Source: Frankiales bacterium | GTDB lineage: Bacteria; Actinomycetota; Actinomycetes; Mycobacteriales; SCTD01 | Direction of reading: 5' to 3' | NCBI GenBank assembly: GCA_025966295.1 | Contig: JAOPVD010000329.1 | Span: forward strand, 1 to 9,397 | Length of the DNA stretch: 9,397 nt | In this document: piece after piece, positions 6,610 to 9,397 of the stretch | Numbering within the stretch: position 1 is the stretch's first letter | Layout of the letters: every line of letters begins with the position of its first letter | Program-made: the position numbers and the translations under genes | Notes under the pieces: model-generated | What the model was told of the DNA's origin: nothing | Database searches by the model: none | What the model saw: the letters and a program-made list of their open reading frames with translations, nothing else

Positions 6610-8316
6610 ATGGCGGTGTTCAGGGTCTGGGCGCCGGACGCCCAGCGGGTCGACCTGGTCGCCGACGGCGACGTCGTACCGATGTCGCGAGCAGCCGGGT
6701 GGTGGGAGAGCGTGGCGTCCTGCGTCGACTACGGCTTCTCGCTGGATGGCGGGCCGGTGCGGCCCGATCCGCGCAGCGCCTGGCAGCCGGACGGGGTGCA
6801 CGCGCTGTCGCGGGTCTACGACCACGACGTGTTCGCCTGGACCGACCAGCAGTGGCGCGGCGTGCCGCTGGCCGGCGCGGTGCTGTACGAGCTGCACGTC
6901 GGCACCTTCACCGCGGAGGGCACCTTCGACGCGGCGATCGGCAAGCTCGACCACCTGGTCGACCTCGGCATCAGCGCGGTCGAGCTGCTGCCCTGCAACG
7001 CCTTTGACGGCCGCTGGGGCTGGGGCTACGACGGCGTCGCCTGGTTCGCGGTGCACGAGCCGTACGGGGGCCCGGACGGGCTGAAGCGGTTCGTCGACGC
7101 CGCGCATGCCCGCGGTCTCGGCGTCGTCATGGACGTCGTCTACAACCACCTGGGCCCGGCGGGGAACTACCTGCCGGAGTTCGGGCCCTACCTCACCGAC
7201 GCGCACAGCACCCCGTGGGGGCCGGCGGTGAACTTGGACCGGCCCGGCTCGGACGAGGTGCGTCGCTTCATCATCGACAACGCCACCATGTGGCTGCGTG
7301 ACTACCACCTCGACGGGCTGCGGCTGGACGCCGTGCACGCCCTCGTCGACGACAGCGCCACGCCGCTGCTGGAGGAGCTGTCCCGCGAGGTCGCCGCCCT
7401 GGGCGCCCAGCTCGGCAAGCCGCTGTGGCTGGTGGCCGAGAGCGACCTCAACGACCCGCGGGTGGTGGAGCCGCGCGAGTCGGGGGGCCTCGGCATGGAC
7501 GGGCAGTGGTGCGACGACGTGCACCACGCGCTGCACGCGCTGCTCACCGGCGAGACGTCGGGCTACTACACCGACTTCGGCTCGCTCGAGGTGCTGGCCA
7601 AGGCGATGACCGGGGCGTTCGTGCACGACGGCACCTGGTCGACGTTCCGCGGCCGCACCCACGGTCGACCGGTGCCGCCGGCCGTCCCCGGGCACCGGTT
7701 CGTGGTCTACCAGCAGAACCACGACCAGGTCGGCAACCGGGCGATCGGCGACCGCCCGGCGCTGTCGGACGGCCTCACCCGGGTGGCGGCCGCGCTGTAC
7801 CTGCTCTCGCCGTACACCCCGATGGTGTTCATGGGCGAGGAGTACGGCGCCACCACTCCGTGGCTGTTCTTCTCCGACCACGAGGGCAAGCTCGGCGAGG
7901 CGGTCCGGAAGGGCCGGCGGCAGGAGTTCGCGCGGCACGGATGGTCGACGGAGGACGTGCCCGACCCGCAGGCCCAGTCCACCTTCGAGGCCTCGAAGCT
8001 GGACTGGCAGGTCGACCCGGACCTGCTCGCGTTCTACCGCGCGCTCATCGCGCTGCGGCGCTCGCGACTGGACCTGTCCGACGGCCGCCGCGACCAGATC
8101 TCGGTGACCTGGGACGACGACGACCGCTGGGTCGTGATGCGCCGAGGGGACGTCGCCATCGCCTGCAACCTGGCGCCGGACCGGCAGGCCCTGGCGGTGC
8201 CCGGCACCCCGAGCGGTGTGCTGCTGGCCAGCACCGGCGGCTGGGTGTTCGGGGACGGCCGCGTGGAGACCGACGGGGAGAGCGTCGTGGTGCTGGACCT
8301 GCTGCCCCGCAACTAG
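6610..8316 (+). CDS. treZ: Malto-oligosyltrehalose trehalohydrolase TreZ (GH13 family)
   Basis: This 568-residue enzyme hydrolyses the alpha-1,4 bond next to the trehalose end of maltooligosyl trehalose. It frees trehalose and returns a shortened maltodextrin to TreY. A short N-terminal beta domain (FRVWAPDAQRVDLV, about 4-85) precedes the barrel. Conserved regions: GWGYDGVAWFAVHEPYGG near 137-154, DVVYNHLGPAGNYL from 175, LDGLRLDAVHA with the nucleophile D240, LVAESDLNDPR with E277, and QQNHDQVGNRAIGDR with H371/D372. The last two motifs are typical of TreZ and separate it from the branching enzyme GlgB. The C-terminal beta domain runs from about 490. The ATG lies one base after the treY stop; GGGA 5 nt upstream is a weak ribosome site, so coupling to treY is likely. 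Overlapping hairpins follow the stop and probably end the operon. Confidence 0.97.
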   Translation: MAVFRVWAPDAQRVDLVADGDVVPMSRAAGWWESVASCVDYGFSLDGGPVRPDPRSAWQPDGVHALSRVYDHDVFAWTDQQWRGVPLAGAVLYELHVGTFTAEGTFDAAIGKLDHLVDLGISAVELLPCNAFDGRWGWGYDGVAWFAVHEPYGGPDGLKRFVDAAHARGLGVVMDVVYNHLGPAGNYLPEFGPYLTDAHSTPWGPAVNLDRPGSDEVRRFIIDNATMWLRDYHLDGLRLDAVHALVDDSATPLLEELSREVAALGAQLGKPLWLVAESDLNDPRVVEPRESGGLGMDGQWCDDVHHALHALLTGETSGYYTDFGSLEVLAKAMTGAFVHDGTWSTFRGRTHGRPVPPAVPGHRFVVYQQNHDQVGNRAIGDRPALSDGLTRVAAALYLLSPYTPMVFMGEEYGATTPWLFFSDHEGKLGEAVRKGRRQEFARHGWSTEDVPDPQAQSTFEASKLDWQVDPDLLAFYRALIALRRSRLDLSDGRRDQISVTWDDDDRWVVMRRGDVAIACNLAPDRQALAVPGTPSGVLLASTGGWVFGDGRVETDGESVVVLDLLPRN

Positions 8317-8317
8317 A

Positions 8318-8343
8318 GGCGGTTACCGCCCCGAAGGCGGGGC
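8318..8343 (+). terminator. Two overlapping hairpins after treZ, possible U-less terminator
   Basis: GGCGGT (8318-8323) can pair with ACCGCC (8325-8330), and GCCCCG (8328-8333) with CGGGGC (8338-8343) around an AAGG loop. The two structures share bases 8328-8330 and so compete; the second has the more usual loop size. They begin two bases after the treZ stop in a 38-bp gap. No T-run follows, so termination is inferred from position and stem strength only. Confidence 0.4.
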
Positions 8344-8354
8344 AGGCGACCGGC

Positions 8355-9397
8355 ATGCGCATCGTCGTCACGGGAGCGACCGGCAACGTCGGATCGCAGC
8401 TCCTGCCGCAGCTGCTCGCCCACCCCGACGTGTCCTCGGTCGTCGGCGTCGCCCGGCGGCTGCCGCCGGACCGGGACCAGCGCGTCGACTGGCGGGCGCT
8501 CGACGTCGCCGCGGACGACCTGCAGCCGGTGCTGCGCGGGGCGGACGTCGTCGTGCACCTCGCGTGGTTGCTGCAGCCGGCCCACGACCGGACCGAGATG
8601 GCACGCGTCAACCTCGGCGGGACGCGCCGGGTGCTCGCCGCGGTGGAGGCCGAGGGCGTCCGTTCGCTGGTGCACGCCTCCTCGGTCGGCGCCTACTCCC
8701 CCGGCCCCAAGGACCTCCGGGTCGACGAGTCCTACCCGACCGGCGGTATCTCCAGCTCCACCTACAGCCGGCACAAGGCCGAGGCGGAGCGGATGCTCGA
8801 CGCCCTCGAGGGCCGGGAGCCGCGGCTGCGGGTCGTACGGCTCCGCCCCGGGATCGTGCTGCAGGCGGCCGCCGCCTCCTCGATCGCCCGTTACTTCCTC
8901 GGGCCGTTCCTTCCTCAGTCCCTGGTACGCCGCAGCCTGCTGCCGGTCGTCCCGGACGTGCCCGACCTCGCGTTGCAGGCGCTGCACGCGCGCGACATGG
9001 CCGCTGCCTACGTGCTCGCGGCGACCCGGCCGGTGCGTGGCGCGTTCAACGTCGCGAGCGAGCCGGTGCTCGATGCGGCGACGGTCGCCGAGGCCCTCGG
9101 CGCCCGCCGGATCCCGGTGCCGCGGGCGGTCGTCCGCGGCCTGGTCGACGGGCTCTGGCGGCTGCACGTCGTACCGGTCGACCCCGGGTGGGTGGACCTC
9201 GCCACCCGAGCTCCGCTCCTGGACACCACCAGGGCGCGCACCGAGCTGGGCTGGTCGCCCACGGTCTCGGCCACTGCGGCGCTGGTGGAGACGGTCGATG
9301 CCATGGCGCGCGGTGCGGGCGCCCCCACACCGGTGCTGCGGCCCCGGCCGTCGGTGCCGGGCCGGCTGGCCGAGGTCGCCAGGGCGCTGCTCCCGGG
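8355..9397 (+). CDS. NAD(P)-dependent epimerase/dehydratase-like extended SDR protein, 3' partial
   Basis: The ATG at 8355 opens a frame that stays open to the window end, giving 347 codons without a stop. The N-terminus MRIVVTGATGNVG carries the TGxxGxxG dinucleotide-binding motif at residues 6-13. Further family marks are an acidic residue after the second strand region (D62), VVVHLAW, HASSVGAYS with candidate catalytic serines S109/S110, and Y137-SRH-K141 as the catalytic YxxxK. RLRPGIVL, HARDMAAAYVLA and FNVASE follow in the usual substrate-domain order, and ELGWSP near 297 is the common C-terminal signature of sugar-nucleotide epimerase-type SDRs. More than 40 residues continue past it, so a C-terminal extension may exist beyond the edge. 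The substrate cannot be read from the sequence. GGCAGG 8 nt upstream is a weak ribosome site. The hairpins before it suggest a unit separate from the trehalose operon. Confidence 0.9.
   Translation, partial: MRIVVTGATGNVGSQLLPQLLAHPDVSSVVGVARRLPPDRDQRVDWRALDVAADDLQPVLRGADVVVHLAWLLQPAHDRTEMARVNLGGTRRVLAAVEAEGVRSLVHASSVGAYSPGPKDLRVDESYPTGGISSSTYSRHKAEAERMLDALEGREPRLRVVRLRPGIVLQAAAASSIARYFLGPFLPQSLVRRSLLPVVPDVPDLALQALHARDMAAAYVLAATRPVRGAFNVASEPVLDAATVAEALGARRIPVPRAVVRGLVDGLWRLHVVPVDPGWVDLATRAPLLDTTRARTELGWSPTVSATAALVETVDAMARGAGAPTPVLRPRPSVPGRLAEVARALLP

Noticed and set aside
4248..6611. A 787-codon open frame on the minus strand opposite treY
   Set aside because: Same antisense effect as over glgX; it overlaps the other antisense frame and shows no domain or ribosome site that would support a gene.
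6586..7938. A 450-codon open frame on the minus strand within treZ
   Set aside because: Shadow of treZ, with composition dictated by treZ codons and no independent support.
2165..8316. The glgX-treY-treZ cluster as a possible new system
   Set aside because: This is the established TreX/TreY/TreZ route from glycogen to trehalose, with all catalytic motifs intact. It is not novel in itself.
8313..9167. A 284-codon minus-strand frame opposite the last gene
   Set aside because: The plus-strand frame from 8355 to the window end has an intact TGxxGxxG motif, YxxxK and other SDR features in order, so the antisense frame is a shadow.

Overview
The DNA is very GC-rich (well above two thirds G+C by eye, not counted), with a strong preference for G or C at third codon positions and both GTG and ATG starts. 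Two short gene starts look leaderless. This is the profile of a high-GC actinobacterium. The order or genus cannot be fixed from the sequence alone.

Layout, all genes on the + strand. (1) Positions 1-1285 hold the 3' part of a gene for an exported, C-terminally membrane-anchored protein with a von Willebrand factor A (vWA)-like domain, possibly of the integrin-beta type. Its 5' end lies outside the window. (2) Positions 1295-1414 hold a 39-residue Cys/His-rich protein, probably zinc-binding, of unknown function. (3) Positions 1496-2107 hold a TetR-family regulator. (4) Positions 2165-8316 hold glgX-treY-treZ, the core of the window: a tight three-gene operon in which each stop codon is separated from the next start by one base. 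(5) Positions 8355-9397 hold an NAD(P)-dependent epimerase/dehydratase-like extended SDR protein that is still open at the right edge.

The three operon enzymes form the known glycogen-to-trehalose route. GlgX removes the alpha-1,6 branches of glycogen or maltodextrin. TreY turns the reducing-end maltose unit of the linear chain into a terminal trehalosyl unit. TreZ then hydrolyses that unit off as free trehalose and leaves a chain two glucose units shorter. All four conserved GH13 motif regions are intact in all three proteins, so the pathway looks functional.

Non-coding DNA is scarce. Two gene starts (1295 and 1496) each follow a TAGCNT -10-like hexamer at exactly 6 nt, with no good Shine-Dalgarno sequence. 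A perfect 9-bp inverted repeat sits between tetR and glgX and could be a terminator or an operator. Two overlapping small hairpins follow treZ. No RNA genes, insertion sequences, CRISPR arrays or phage signs were seen. No new multi-gene system is evident; the least explained items are the small Cys-rich protein and the vWA-like surface protein.
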